A DNA stretch of 64,000 nt, taken from the NCBI RefSeq assembly GCF_018829635.1, contig NZ_JAHKKG010000008.1:372001-436000 (forward strand), written 5' to 3'. Below, in pieces: positions 15,540-24,967 of the stretch. Each line of letters opens with the position of its first letter. The stretch's first letter is position 1. Both the position numbers and the translations under genes were made by a program. This DNA comes from Paractinoplanes bogorensis (lineage in GTDB: Bacteria > Actinomycetota > Actinomycetes > Mycobacteriales > Micromonosporaceae). Under the pieces are notes generated by a model. It made no database searches. It was not told the DNA's origin and worked only from the letters and a program-made list of their open reading frames with translations.

Positions 15540-18251
15540 GTGCCGCGACGGGAACGACCGCTGGAGTCGGAGGACTCGCCACTGCTCCAATTCGCGGGCG
15601 ACCTGCGACGACTGCGCCGGCGAGCCGGTGAACCGACGTACCGGGAACTCGGCCGCCGGACCAACTACTCGGCCGCGGCGCTGTCCGAGGCGGTGGCCGG
15701 CCGCCGGCTGCCCAGCCTCGCCGTCACGGTGGCCTTCGTCCGGGCCTGCGACGGCGACGCCGGCGAGTGGACCGAGCGGTGGCGGCGGCTGGCCGACGCC
15801 CAGCCCGGCGACACCCCTTCTCCGTACGTCGGCCTGTCCGCCTATCAGGTCGACGACGCCGACCGCTTCTTCGGTCGTGAGGCGCTGACCGACACCCTGC
15901 TGGCCCTGGTCGACGAACGCCCGTTCGCCGGGGTCTTCGGCGCCTCCGGCGCGGGCAAGTCCTCCCTGCTGCGGGCCGGGCTGGCCGCCCGCACCCAGCG
16001 GACACCCCTGGTGGTGACGCCCGGCGCGGACCCGATGGCCGAGCTCGCGGTGGCCATCGGCGGGCTCGCCGACGAGCCCGCCGACCGGGTCCGCGACGAC
16101 CTGGCCGCCGACCCCGAGGCCCTGCGGGGCTGGCTGGCCAAGGCCTCCGGGGACCTGCTCCTGGTGGTCGACCAGTTCGAGGAGAGCTTCACGCTGTGCG
16201 ACGACGCCGCCCGCCGCTGGCTGGTCCGGGCGCTGACCTCGGCCGCCGGGCCGCGCAGCCGGGTCGTCGTCGGGGTCCGCGCCGACTTCTACGGGCACTG
16301 CGCGCGCCACCCCGAACTGGTCGCCGCCCTGCACCGGGCGCAGCTGCTGGTCGGGCCGATGTCGGCCGAAGAGTTCCGGTGGGCGGTCACCGAACCGGCC
16401 ACCCGGGCCGGCGCGTCGCTGGAGACGGCGCTGGTGGCCCGGCTGGTCGCGGACGTGGCCGGGCAGCCGGCCGCGCTGCCCCTGGTCTCGCACACCCTGG
16501 CCGAGACGTGGCGCCGCCGGCGGGGCCTGGTGCTCACGCTGACCGGCTACGAGGATGTCGGCGGGATCCGGCACGCCCTGTCGCGAACCGCCGAGCAGAC
16601 CTTCGACGAGCTCGGCGAGGACGACCGGGCCGCGGCCCGGCGACTGTTCCTGCGGCTGGTGGTGCCGGGCGACGGCACGGCGGACACCAAACGACGCGTA
16701 CGCCGCTCGGAACTCGACGCGGAGGACGCCCTGCTGGACCGGCTCGCCGCGGCGCGTCTGATCACCATCGACCGGGACAGCGTGGAACTGGCCCACGAGG
16801 CGCTCCTGCACGCCTGGCCGCGGCTGGTCGGCTGGATCGACCGCGACCGCGACGACCTGCGCGCCCAGCACCGGATCAGCGAGGCCACGGCCGTCTGGGA
16901 GGCGCACGACCACGATCCCGACACCCTGCTTCGCGGCGTACGCCTCGAACAGGCGGCCCGGCTGCGCGAGCGCCTCAATCCCCGGGAGCGCGCCTTCCTG
17001 GACGCGGGATCGGCCGCCGAACAGGCGCGGACGGCGGCCGAGCGTCGCGTGACCCGTCGCCTGCGCCGGCTCGTCGCCGTGCTGGCTGCACTCACCGTGC
17101 TGCTGGCCGGCACGGCGGTCGCCGCCGCCACCGCGCAACGGTCGGCGACCCGCCAGCGCAACGAGGCGGTCGCACTGCGCGCCGTCGACACCGCCCGCGG
17201 TCTGCTGGCCGCCCGGCCCCAGGCCGCCCAGGTCCTGGCCCTGGCCGCCCACCGGCTGGCGCCGAGCGATCAGTCCCGCAGCATGCTCGTGCTGGCCCAC
17301 GCCGCCGCGACCGCCACCACGCTGGGCGGAGGCTTCGCCACCACGCCGGGCCGGGTCGCGATCACCTACGACCCGAGCGCGGGCAGCCGGCAGCGGTTGT
17401 GGCGCCCCGACGGCGATTCCTGGCTCCCGGCGGCCGCGTTGGAGATCGGGGAGAGTTTCCTGTACGCCGTGAGCGCCGACGAACGACATGCGCTCTACCG
17501 GAGCGGCCCCACCTCCGTGCTGTGGGACCTGTCCGATCCCGATCATCCCCGTCGGACGGCGGTTCCGGCCCGCCTCCCGATGGCCGACACCCTCGACCGC
17601 ACCGGCTCCCTCATGTCGGGCGTGTCCGGCGACCACGCCGCTCTCCTGTGGCGGACCGGGGACCAGGCCGTACGCCGCCTGCCCGCCACCGGCGTCGAGA
17701 GCACCGCCCTGCTGCCCGACGGTTCCGGCGTTCTGCTGGGCCGGTTCAGCGGCGGGAACCACACCCTGGAGCTGTGGACGCTCGACGGCGTCCGGACCGC
17801 CACGCTGCTGCGCGAGCCGTACCGCATGTATCCCTCGGCCGGCCCGGACGGCCTGGTCGCCGTCACGTCCGAGGCGGGCGAGGCGATGGTGCTGGACGCC
17901 CGGGACCCTTCCGCCGTACGCGTCCTGGCCCGCGTGGACGGCCTGGCTCACCCGACGCTGGCCGCTTTCGACCCCGCCGGACCGGCCGTGGTGCTGTCCG
18001 ACCCGGACCGGATCGAACTGTGGGACACCGGCTCGGCCACGCGGCTGATGTCCGTCGACACTCAGGGCCTCGACCTGGGTATCCCGCGCCCCGACGCGGG
18101 CCGGGTCGCCGTGGTGGGTCCGCGCGGTGCGCTGTGGCAGTTGGACAGCGATCTGCCCCGGGTCATCCGCGAGATCTGCGCCGCGCCGGTCACCGTCGAC
18201 TGGGATCGCTATCTGCCCGGCACCACCCCGAGGCAGTTGTGCTCCGACTGA
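15540..18251 (+). CDS. HTH-nSTAND1 NTPase with C-terminal beta-propeller-like region
   Basis: 903 aa. An XRE-like helix-turn-helix occupies about residues 12-75 (YRELGRRTNYSAAALSEAVA). An nSTAND P-loop follows (Walker A GASGAGKSS at 134-142; Walker B LLLVVDQFEES near 206-216) with a winged-helix tail containing ELAHEALLHAWPRL. A single hydrophobic helix lies around 515-535 (VAVLAALTVLLAGTAVAA), and a C-terminal region of diverged WD40-like blades completes the protein. GTG 15540 with GGGGG 5 nt upstream is preferred over an in-frame start at 15510. Such proteins are common in large actinobacterial genomes and are thought to be signal-triggered switches; some STAND proteins act in phage defence, but nothing here shows that. 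Confidence 0.88.
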   Translation: MPRRERPLESEDSPLLQFAGDLRRLRRRAGEPTYRELGRRTNYSAAALSEAVAGRRLPSLAVTVAFVRACDGDAGEWTERWRRLADAQPGDTPSPYVGLSAYQVDDADRFFGREALTDTLLALVDERPFAGVFGASGAGKSSLLRAGLAARTQRTPLVVTPGADPMAELAVAIGGLADEPADRVRDDLAADPEALRGWLAKASGDLLLVVDQFEESFTLCDDAARRWLVRALTSAAGPRSRVVVGVRADFYGHCARHPELVAALHRAQLLVGPMSAEEFRWAVTEPATRAGASLETALVARLVADVAGQPAALPLVSHTLAETWRRRRGLVLTLTGYEDVGGIRHALSRTAEQTFDELGEDDRAAARRLFLRLVVPGDGTADTKRRVRRSELDAEDALLDRLAAARLITIDRDSVELAHEALLHAWPRLVGWIDRDRDDLRAQHRISEATAVWEAHDHDPDTLLRGVRLEQAARLRERLNPRERAFLDAGSAAEQARTAAERRVTRRLRRLVAVLAALTVLLAGTAVAAATAQRSATRQRNEAVALRAVDTARGLLAARPQAAQVLALAAHRLAPSDQSRSMLVLAHAAATATTLGGGFATTPGRVAITYDPSAGSRQRLWRPDGDSWLPAAALEIGESFLYAVSADERHALYRSGPTSVLWDLSDPDHPRRTAVPARLPMADTLDRTGSLMSGVSGDHAALLWRTGDQAVRRLPATGVESTALLPDGSGVLLGRFSGGNHTLELWTLDGVRTATLLREPYRMYPSAGPDGLVAVTSEAGEAMVLDARDPSAVRVLARVDGLAHPTLAAFDPAGPAVVLSDPDRIELWDTGSATRLMSVDTQGLDLGIPRPDAGRVAVVGPRGALWQLDSDLPRVIREICAAPVTVDWDRYLPGTTPRQLCSD

Positions 18252-18332
18252 GGATGGCGGATTCGTTCAAGGCCGCGGAGACCCCGCCCGCCTAGCTTCG
18301 AAGGGTGATCGAGACGAGCACCTGGAGGAGAA

Positions 18333-18923
18333 GTGGCACGCGTTGTTCTCTACATGGCGATGTCCCTGGACGGATTCATCACCGGGCCCGGTGACGACAA
18401 GGAGAACCCGGCCGGCGTGGGCGGCATGCGGCTGATGGAATGGCTCGGCTCCGGGCCCACGGTGGACGACTTCCGGCCCAGCGACAGTCGAAGCCGGATC
18501 GTGTTCGACGAGTCGGCGGCGTCCGGCGCCGTGATCACCGGCCGGCGAACCGGTGAGTTCGCCGGCTATTGGGGCGGTGACCACCACGACGGCGTACCCA
18601 TCTTCGTCCCGGCCCACAAGGCGCCGGCCGACAACCCGTACGAGAACGTGCATTTCGTGACCGAGGGCATCGCGGCGTGCGTGGCGCAGGCGAAGGCGGC
18701 CGCGGGCGACCGGGACGTCATGATGCACGGCGCCTACACGGCTCAGGAGTGCCTGAAGGCCGGGCTGCTCGACGTCATCGAGATCCAGCTCATGCCGGTC
18801 CTGCTCGGTCAGGGACGGCTGTTGTTCGAGCATCTGCCACCCGAGCACGTCGAGCTCACCCTCGTCCGGACGTTGCAGGCCAGCAAGACGCTGCACCTGC
18901 GCTACGAGGTGAGCCGGGCATGA
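18333..18923 (+). CDS. Dihydrofolate-reductase-like (RibD C-terminal) protein, copy 1
   Basis: 196 aa, RibD C-terminal/DHFR fold: VVLYMAMSLDGFITGPGDD at the N terminus, VITGRRTGEF in the middle, and VMMHGAYTAQECLKAGLLDV near the C terminus. GGAGGAG lies close in front of the GTG start. Family members reduce pyrimidine or pterin-like substrates with NADPH, but most are uncharacterised. It overlaps a paralogue downstream by 4 nt (ATGA), so the two form a coupled pair that probably arose by tandem duplication. Confidence 0.9.
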   Translation: MARVVLYMAMSLDGFITGPGDDKENPAGVGGMRLMEWLGSGPTVDDFRPSDSRSRIVFDESAASGAVITGRRTGEFAGYWGGDHHDGVPIFVPAHKAPADNPYENVHFVTEGIAACVAQAKAAAGDRDVMMHGAYTAQECLKAGLLDVIEIQLMPVLLGQGRLLFEHLPPEHVELTLVRTLQASKTLHLRYEVSRA

Positions 18924-19501
18924 GCGGGCCGCTGCGGCTCTACATGTCCATGTCGGTCGACGGTTTCATCACCGGCCCCGACGACCACCACGGCCAGGGC
19001 CTCGGCCGCGACGGGGGCCGGCTGTTCAACTGGCTCGACGACCGTTTGTCGGCCGGGCCCAGCGGAGACGTCTATCGGGAAGGCCAGGCGACCGGGGCGG
19101 TGATCGCCGGGCGGCGCACCTTCGAGCTCGCCGACCGCTGGCACGGCGACCACCACAACGGCGTACCCATCCTCATCCTCACCCACCGTGTCGACGACGA
19201 GGCGCCGCCCGGCACGACGTTTGTCTCCGACGTCGTCGCCTGCGCCGCGCAAGCCCGGGCCGCCGCCGGGGACCGGGCCGTGCTGGTGCACGGCGCGGGG
19301 GCGGCCCAGGCTCTGCTGCGGGCGGGCGAGCTCGACGAACTGGAGATCAACCTTGTCCCGGTGCTGCCGGGCGCGGGCCGGCGGTTGTTCGGCGCCTTGG
19401 AGACCGGCCACATCGAACTGGACCTGGTCCGGAGGCTGGAGGCCCGCGACGTGACGCATCTGCGCTATCGGGTGCTCTCCCGGGCCCGCAGCAGCGGCTG
19501 A
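18920..19501 (+). CDS. Dihydrofolate-reductase-like (RibD C-terminal) protein, copy 2
   Basis: 193 aa, clearly paralogous to the preceding gene: LYMSMSVDGFITGPDDH matches LYMAMSLDGFITGPGDD, and VLVHGAGAAQALLRAGELDE matches the same C-terminal region. The ATG lies in the ATGA overlap with copy 1. The last 37 bp overlap the convergent AraC gene. The pair could form a heterodimer, since DHFR/RibD-fold proteins are often dimeric (inference). Confidence 0.9.
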   Translation: MSGPLRLYMSMSVDGFITGPDDHHGQGLGRDGGRLFNWLDDRLSAGPSGDVYREGQATGAVIAGRRTFELADRWHGDHHNGVPILILTHRVDDEAPPGTTFVSDVVACAAQARAAAGDRAVLVHGAGAAQALLRAGELDELEINLVPVLPGAGRRLFGALETGHIELDLVRRLEARDVTHLRYRVLSRARSSG

Positions 19502-20319
19502 TAGGTCGGGGTGTGGATGTGGTTCTCGCCGCAGTTGCGCTCGATGCCCGCCAGCAGTTCGCTCGGGGCCACCCCGGTGATGGCGACCGACTCGCGGGCC
19601 AGATGGGCCTGGTCGGCGTAACCGGCACTGCTCGCCAGCGCGGCCAGCGACCGGCCGCGCAGCGGTCCCGCCTGGGCCAGCGCCAGGAATCCCCAGAACC
19701 GCAGGGTGCGGTGCAGCACCTTGGGCGGGCAGCCCACCGCGGACCGGAACCGGCGGCGCAACTGGCTGTCGGAGATGTGCAGCTCGGTGGTGAGCGCCCG
19801 GACGGCGTGGGCCGGGTCGACCAGCAGCATCCCGACCGCCGAACGCACCACCGGATCCGGCTCGGTGGCCGCCCGGACCCGGCGCAGCACCTCGGCCTCC
19901 AGCAACCGGGCCGCCTCCCGCGCCGACCCGGCGGCCGCCAGTTGTTCCCCCACCGGGAGGGCCGAGCCGCGCCACAGGTCCTCGTACCCGACGGTGAGGT
20001 CGGCCATCTCGCCGCCGGACGTCCGCAGAACCGGGGCCGCGGCGCCGGGCCGGAACCGGACACCCACCATCACCGTGCCGGGCGCCAGCAGTTCGCGGGT
20101 CAGTCCCGACTGGATGCCGATGACGTGCGGCAGGCCGCCCAGCACACAGACGAACTCGACGCAGCCGTTGGGAACGGCCTGGAACGCGAACGGCGGGGAG
20201 TCCGGTGCCACCTCTTGGACCCAGACACAACTGACGTACGGGGCCAGCTCGGGCAGGGGTGGTCGTTCCCGGTAGCTCTGCGGCCACCCGGACCAGGCCT
20301 TGCCGTCGCCCCGCGACAC
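19465..20319 (-). CDS. AraC-family transcriptional regulator
   Basis: 284 aa from GTG 20319, which stands 6 nt behind GATACT with no ribosome site (probably leaderless); a longer in-frame start at 20436 has no support. The N-terminal sensing part contains YVSCVWVQEVAPDSPPFAFQ. The C-terminal HTH region includes LHISDSQLRRRFRSAVGCPP and SSAGYADQAHLARES, the usual two-helix AraC signature. It is convergent with the RibD-like pair (37-bp overlap) and divergent from the ThuA gene, which it may control. Confidence 0.9.
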   Translation of the reverse strand: MSRGDGKAWSGWPQSYRERPPLPELAPYVSCVWVQEVAPDSPPFAFQAVPNGCVEFVCVLGGLPHVIGIQSGLTRELLAPGTVMVGVRFRPGAAAPVLRTSGGEMADLTVGYEDLWRGSALPVGEQLAAAGSAREAARLLEAEVLRRVRAATEPDPVVRSAVGMLLVDPAHAVRALTTELHISDSQLRRRFRSAVGCPPKVLHRTLRFWGFLALAQAGPLRGRSLAALASSAGYADQAHLARESVAITGVAPSELLAGIERNCGENHIHTPTYQPLLRARESTR

Positions 20320-20377
20320 GCCAGCAGTATCGCAGGACGGGTGGGCACCGGCTGCCTTGATCTGATAGGCGTTGGGG

Positions 20378-21082
20378 ATGCCGAAAGCATTGATCGTCCG
20401 CGGCGGCTGGGAAGGGCATCGACCGGTCGAGGCCACCGACCTGTTCCGGCCGTTCCTGGTGGCCGGCGGCTTCGAGGTCCAGGTCAGCGACTCGCCCGAG
20501 ATCTACGCCGACGCGGCGGTCATGGCCGCGACCGATCTGGTCGTGCAGTGCGTGACCATGTCGTCGATCGAGCGGGACGCGCTGGACGGGTTGCGGGCGG
20601 CGGTGGCGGCCGGCACCGGGTTCGCCGGCTGGCACGGCGGCATCGCCGACTCGTTCCGCGCGTCGTCGGACTATCTGCAACTGGTCGGCGGGCAGTTCGC
20701 GACCCACCCCGGCAAGGATCCGGCCGCCCGGTGCGGCGACGAGACCGACAACTTCCTGCCCCACACGGTGACATTCACCCCGGCCGGTCGGGAGCATCCG
20801 ATCACGGCGGGGCTCGACGACTTCGAGCTGACCACCGAGCAGTACTGGGTGCTGCACGACGACCTCATCGACGTTCTCGCCGAGACGACCCATCCCGTAC
20901 GGCCGTGGCATCCGTGGCAGCGTGAGGTCACCTCGCCGGCCGTCTGGACCAGGCAGTGGGGCCGCGGGCGGATCTTCGTCGCCACGCCCGGGCACAGCCT
21001 CGACGTTCTGCGCCAGACCACCGTACGGACGGTCATCGAGAGGGGCATGCTGTGGGCGAGCCGCACCGCGTCGGGATCGTAG
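20378..21082 (+). CDS. ThuA-like domain protein
   Basis: 234 aa, class I glutamine-amidotransferase-like fold of the ThuA/trehalose-utilisation family: ALIVRGGWEGHRP at the start, AGTGFAGWHGGIADSFRASS, FATHPGKDP, and the C-terminal GRIFVATPGHSLDVL. GGGG lies directly before the ATG, with TAGGCG 6 nt upstream. The next gene starts inside its 3' end (31-bp overlap). ThuA genes very often sit beside Gfo/Idh/MocA oxidoreductases in sugar or disaccharide breakdown loci, as here. Confidence 0.9.
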   Translation: MPKALIVRGGWEGHRPVEATDLFRPFLVAGGFEVQVSDSPEIYADAAVMAATDLVVQCVTMSSIERDALDGLRAAVAAGTGFAGWHGGIADSFRASSDYLQLVGGQFATHPGKDPAARCGDETDNFLPHTVTFTPAGREHPITAGLDDFELTTEQYWVLHDDLIDVLAETTHPVRPWHPWQREVTSPAVWTRQWGRGRIFVATPGHSLDVLRQTTVRTVIERGMLWASRTASGS

Positions 21083-22155
21083 GGGCCGGCTGGATCTCCG
21101 GCGCCTACCTGCAGACGTTGCGGGAGCATCCCGCGGTCACCATCGCCGCGGTGGCCGACCTCGACGCCGAGCGGGCGGCCGCCGTCGCCGCCGGTACACC
21201 CGGCTGCCGCGCGATGCCGGTCGACGACCTCCTGCGGGACGACTCGATCGAGACGGTTCTCAACCTCACGATCCCGGCGGCGCACGCTTCCGTCGCGCTG
21301 GGCGCCATAGCCGGCGGCAAGCATGTGTACGGCGAGAAGCCGCTTGCCGCCGACCTGGACTCGGCCCGTACGGTGCTGGAGCGAGCCGCCGCGGCCGGTG
21401 TCACTGTCGGGTGTGCTCCCGACACGGTTCTCGGGACCGGTGTGCAGACGGCCCGGGCCGAGATCGACGCCGGTGTGATCGGACGCCCGATGTCCGCCGT
21501 CGCGGTGATGGCGACCCCCGGCCACGAGCGCTGGCACCACCATCCCGACTTCTACTACCGGCCCGGCGGCGGGCCGCTGCTCGACATGGGCCCCTACTAC
21601 CTGACCGCCCTCATCCACCTGCTCGGCCCGGTCGTCGCCGTCACTGGCGCCGCCGCGCGCCCGCGTCCCACCCGGGTGATCGGCTCCGGTCCGCGGGCCG
21701 GCGAGCAGATCCCGGTCGAGGTTGACACCCACGTGACCGGAATCCTGCACCACGCGAACGGGGCGCTGTCCACGGTCACGACCAGCTTCGACGCCGTCCG
21801 CACCACCGCCGCCCCGATCGAGGTGCACGGAGAGACCGGCACCCTCGCAGTCCCCGACCCCAACATGTTCGCCGGCGACGTCCGCCTGTTCGAACTGGAC
21901 GCCACCGACTGGCGCGTCGTGCCGCCCTCGTCCGGCTACGCGGACGCGTCGCGCGGGATCGGCCTGCTCGACATGATCACGGCGGCGGCGCCCCGAGCCG
22001 GTGGCGCCGTGGCCCTGCACGTGCTGGACGCCATGCTGTCCCTGCTGCGCTCGGCCGACGAGGGCCGCCGCATCGAGCTGACCACGACCGCCGACCGGCC
22101 CGCTCCGGTCCCCTTGATCCCGGCCGCGGACTGGCGTCAACGCACCCCGGCGTAG
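21052..22155 (+). CDS. Gfo/Idh/MocA-family sugar oxidoreductase
   Basis: 367 aa. The NAD(P) motif is VGIVGAGWISGAYLQTLREH, the catalytic lysine segment is GKHVYGEKPLAADL (EKP), and a C-terminal alpha/beta domain has GGGPLLDMGPYYLTALIHLL. The GTG at 21052 is chosen because AGAGGGG lies 6 nt in front; it is inside the ThuA gene, so the two are coupled. It probably oxidises or epimerises a sugar or inositol-like compound with ThuA. Its 3' end overlaps the disrupted glycosyltransferase gene by 19 bp. Confidence 0.92.
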   Translation: MGEPHRVGIVGAGWISGAYLQTLREHPAVTIAAVADLDAERAAAVAAGTPGCRAMPVDDLLRDDSIETVLNLTIPAAHASVALGAIAGGKHVYGEKPLAADLDSARTVLERAAAAGVTVGCAPDTVLGTGVQTARAEIDAGVIGRPMSAVAVMATPGHERWHHHPDFYYRPGGGPLLDMGPYYLTALIHLLGPVVAVTGAAARPRPTRVIGSGPRAGEQIPVEVDTHVTGILHHANGALSTVTTSFDAVRTTAAPIEVHGETGTLAVPDPNMFAGDVRLFELDATDWRVVPPSSGYADASRGIGLLDMITAAAPRAGGAVALHVLDAMLSLLRSADEGRRIELTTTADRPAPVPLIPAADWRQRTPA

Positions 22156-23452
22156 ATCTCGACCAGGCGACGCAGAAAGACGTCCGGGGTGTACGCCGCC
22201 ACGGCGGCCACGCCGTCGGCCGAGACCCGGGCCCGCAGGGTGTCGTCACCGAGCATCCGGAGCAGTGCGGCGGCGAACGCGTCCGGGGTGGGGCGGCCGG
22301 CCACGAAACGGCCGGGACCGATGTCGCCGGGGCGGGTGGCCAGGCCAGGGTCGGCGATCACCACCGGGAGACCGGCCGCCTCCGCCTCGGCCAGCACCAG
22401 GCTCTGGGTGTCGGTCGTGGAGGCGAACGCCAGCACGTCGGCCGAGCGGTAGAAGTCGATCACGCGGGCGTGCGGGACCGGCGGGTGCACCTCGACGCAC
22501 CCGGCCAGTCTGAGGCCTGTTTCATAGCTGAGGCGGGGCTGCGGAGGGGCCCAGATCCCGCCTGGCGGCGTCCCGTGGAAGCCCGGTTCCAACACCGGGA
22601 GCCGGACTTCCACGGGCCACCACCAGACGAAATCTGGACCCCGCCTCACTCCCACCCCAGCTATGAAACAGGCCTCGGGCCGGCGATCCGGCGGGCCAGG
22701 CGGCGGCGCTGTCGCACCACCCCGAGCAGGATCAGCCGGGCCGCCGGCCGGGCCACGCGTACCCGGGCGAAGGCCCGCAGCAGCAGGTCCGGGTTCTTCT
22801 CGGCGGTGAACCGCCCGACCGACAGCACGACGTTCCCGCCCCGGCGGGCCGGGACCGCGGCGACGGCCGGCACCGGGGTCGGCAGCACGCGGATGTCGCC
22901 GGTCGGCTCGAACACGGCGAAGCCGTCCGCCGTCTTGGCCGACGGGGCGATCGCGACCGCCATCCGCGCGAACATGCCCTTGCCCAGCTCGACCAGCCGG
23001 CGGCGGCGGACCGCGCCGGGGCGGGTCAGTTCCAGGTATTCGGCGATCGACCAGCCCAGCTCCAGGCGCCGCGCGCACCAGGCGGCACCGACCGGGACCT
23101 CGACGAAATGATCGGCGTAGGCCAGCAGGTCGGTGTGCCACGTCGCCACCAGGGGCACGCCCCAACCGGCCGCGGCCCGGAACCCGGTCATGCCGATCGG
23201 GCCGGTGCTGTGGATGTGCACCACGTCGGCCGGCCGGGGCCGGAACGGCAGGCCCGCCCGGAGCTGGCGGAACGGCACCGGTACGGACCGGACGTCACCG
23301 CCCAGCAGCGGTCCCGGCCGGTAGAGCGTGGCGTCGTGGCCGGCCGCGCGCAGCAGCCGTACGGTCATCTCGGCCGAGCGGGCCACACCGTCGGGGCGTC
23401 CGGGGTGGCTGTCGCAGAAGTGCGCGATCCGCACGGTCCGCCCATCGATCAC
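22137..23452 (-). pseudogene. GT4 glycosyltransferase gene interrupted by a foldback element
   Basis: The first half (23452 to about 22677) encodes a GT4/PimA-like N-terminal domain: RIAHFCDSHPGRPDGVARSA, ADVVHIHSTGPIGMTGFRAA and VVLSVGRFTAEKNPDLLLRA. It then hits a stop (22661-22663) inside an inserted element. The second half (about 22511 to 22137) has the donor-binding domain: FYRSADVLAFASTTDTQSLV, LAEAEAAGLPVVIADPG. The halves are in different frames. Without the 165-bp insert the two domains would make one enzyme of about 380-390 residues, the normal length. It probably made a glycolipid or cell-envelope glycan before disruption. Confidence 0.88.
22512..22676. mobile_element. 165-bp MITE-like foldback element
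   Basis: The ends are a perfect 19-bp terminal inverted repeat, GAGGCCTGTTTCATAGCTG, and its reverse complement. The interior continues the pairing: AGGCGGGG with CCCCGCCT, CCAGAT with ATCTGG, and CCCGTGGAAG with CTTCCACGGG, so the whole element can fold into one long hairpin with small asymmetric bulges. It has no coding capacity and no obvious target-site duplication. It lies inside the glycosyltransferase gene. It would need a transposase supplied in trans; the family cannot be named from sequence alone. Confidence 0.88.
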
Positions 23453-23480
23453 GGTTTCACCCCGGTCGTAGGTTGGACGG

Positions 23481-24149
23481 ATGAGGCTGCCGGTTTTCGG
23501 GGTGCTCGCGGCGGTTCAGATGATCGTGGTGTGCACAGTAGACGGTCTGACGCGTCCCGGCTACGACCCGGCGCGCCACTGGATCAGCCAGCTGTCGCTC
23601 GGGCCGGGCGGCTGGATCGGCACCGTCAACCTCGCCACCTGCGGCCTGTGGCTGATCCTGGCCGCGGCCGGGCTGCGCCGATCGGCGGGCCTGCTGCTCT
23701 GGTGCGGTCTCGGTTTCGTGGCGCTCGCCCTGGTGCGGACCGACGCCGGGCTGGGCTTCCCGCCCGGCGTACCCACCGAGCACACGCTGCGCGGGCTGAT
23801 CCATCAACTGATCTCGATCACGGTCGGCATCGCCGGAATCGGGGCGGTGGCGCGGATCGGCCCGCGCCGGGTGGCCTGGCCGCTGGCGGCGGCGATGACA
23901 GTGACGTTCGTGGCGGCGAGCGTGCTGGTGCTGCTCGACGCCGGTGGAGTGCTGCCGGGCAACCCGAGCGGGCTGCTGGAGCGGGTCGCGCTGTTCGCCG
24001 GGCTCGGCTGGATCGGCTGGTTCAGCGGCCGGGCAGCATGGGATGCTTCCGGCCGCCCGAGCCGCGCAGCGCCGCCCACGGGCGCGGCTGGGCCAGGGCG
24101 TACGCCAGGCGGAGCACCGGAAACAACAGAAGCTGGGCACGAGCGGTGA
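23481..24149 (+). CDS. DUF998 family integral membrane protein
   Basis: 222 aa with six hydrophobic helices. The family segment GYDPARHWISQLSLGPGGWI follows the first helix, and later helices include LINGLW-like and GLGWIGWFSG stretches. The last 35 residues are Pro/Gly-rich and hydrophilic and lie in a 128-bp overlap with the convergent GT2 gene. The ATG is 6 nt behind TAGGTT (23469-23474), so it is probably leaderless. Function unknown. Confidence 0.82.
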   Translation: MRLPVFGVLAAVQMIVVCTVDGLTRPGYDPARHWISQLSLGPGGWIGTVNLATCGLWLILAAAGLRRSAGLLLWCGLGFVALALVRTDAGLGFPPGVPTEHTLRGLIHQLISITVGIAGIGAVARIGPRRVAWPLAAAMTVTFVAASVLVLLDAGGVLPGNPSGLLERVALFAGLGWIGWFSGRAAWDASGRPSRAAPPTGAAGPGRTPGGAPETTEAGHER

Positions 24150-24855
24150 GCCAGGCCCGGGCGTACGCGCGTGGCCGCGCCTGGCCCGGATGGCGCCGGT
24201 ACGTCCGCTCGGTCATCAGCACGTACGCGCGGTAGTCGCCGAACCGGTTCGCGATCCGCCGCGCCGACGTGCCCGCCCGCATCCCGGTCGCGAACACCGC
24301 CGCCGCGCCCGCGCCGTGCAGGTGGATGGCGAGGTCGATGTCCTCGTGCGCGCCGGCGTCGTCGCACAGGACCGGCCGGACCCGCCGCCACGAGTGGGCC
24401 CGGATCGCCATGTTCGCGCCCAGCAGCCAGTCCAGCGGGCCGCGGCTCCACGACCACCGGAACAGGGCGTCCCCGCCGTCGATCACCCGCGACAGCACTA
24501 CGTCGTAATAGGACACCGGGCCGGTCGCGGCGTGCACACCCGGGTCGGTGAACGCCTCCCGGACCGCCCGTGACCAGCCCGGGCCGACCCTGGTGTCGGC
24601 GTCGATCCGGCCGATCACGTCGCCGCGCGCCGCGTCCATCCCGCGGTTCCGGGCATGCTGGACGCCACGCCGCGGCTCGTGCAACGTCGTCACCCGGTCC
24701 GCGTACGCGTCGAGCGCCCGCAGTGTGCCGTCGCTCGACGCGTTGTCGACGACGATGATCTCGTGGACCGGTTCGTCCTGCCCGAGAACCGCGTCGAGAC
24801 ACGGCCCGATGAACTGTTCCTCGTTGTAGACCGGCACCACGACCGAGACCAGCAT
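24022..24855 (-). CDS. Family 2 glycosyltransferase
   Basis: 277 aa, GT-A fold: VSVVVPVYNEEQFIGPCLDA, IIVVDNASSDGTL, and the metal/nucleotide site IGRIDADTRVGPGW (DxD). GT2 enzymes move a sugar from a nucleotide donor, often to lipids or envelope glycans. No membrane helix is obvious. It lies near the broken GT4 gene, so the area may once have been a small envelope-glycan locus. The 3' end overlaps DUF998 by 128 bp. Confidence 0.9.
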   Translation of the reverse strand: MLVSVVVPVYNEEQFIGPCLDAVLGQDEPVHEIIVVDNASSDGTLRALDAYADRVTTLHEPRRGVQHARNRGMDAARGDVIGRIDADTRVGPGWSRAVREAFTDPGVHAATGPVSYYDVVLSRVIDGGDALFRWSWSRGPLDWLLGANMAIRAHSWRRVRPVLCDDAGAHEDIDLAIHLHGAGAAAVFATGMRAGTSARRIANRFGDYRAYVLMTERTYRRHPGQARPRAYARAWLTARAQLLLFPVLRLAYALAQPRPWAALRGSGGRKHPMLPGR

Positions 24856-24967
24856 CGCTCCATCCTCGCAGCGGCGGCCGGGGCGCGGCCGCCCGATTGT
24901 GCGTGAGTCACCGGCCTCAACCAGTCACGAATGTGAATTCCTCAATACCGCGTTCTAGCCTCGCGTC

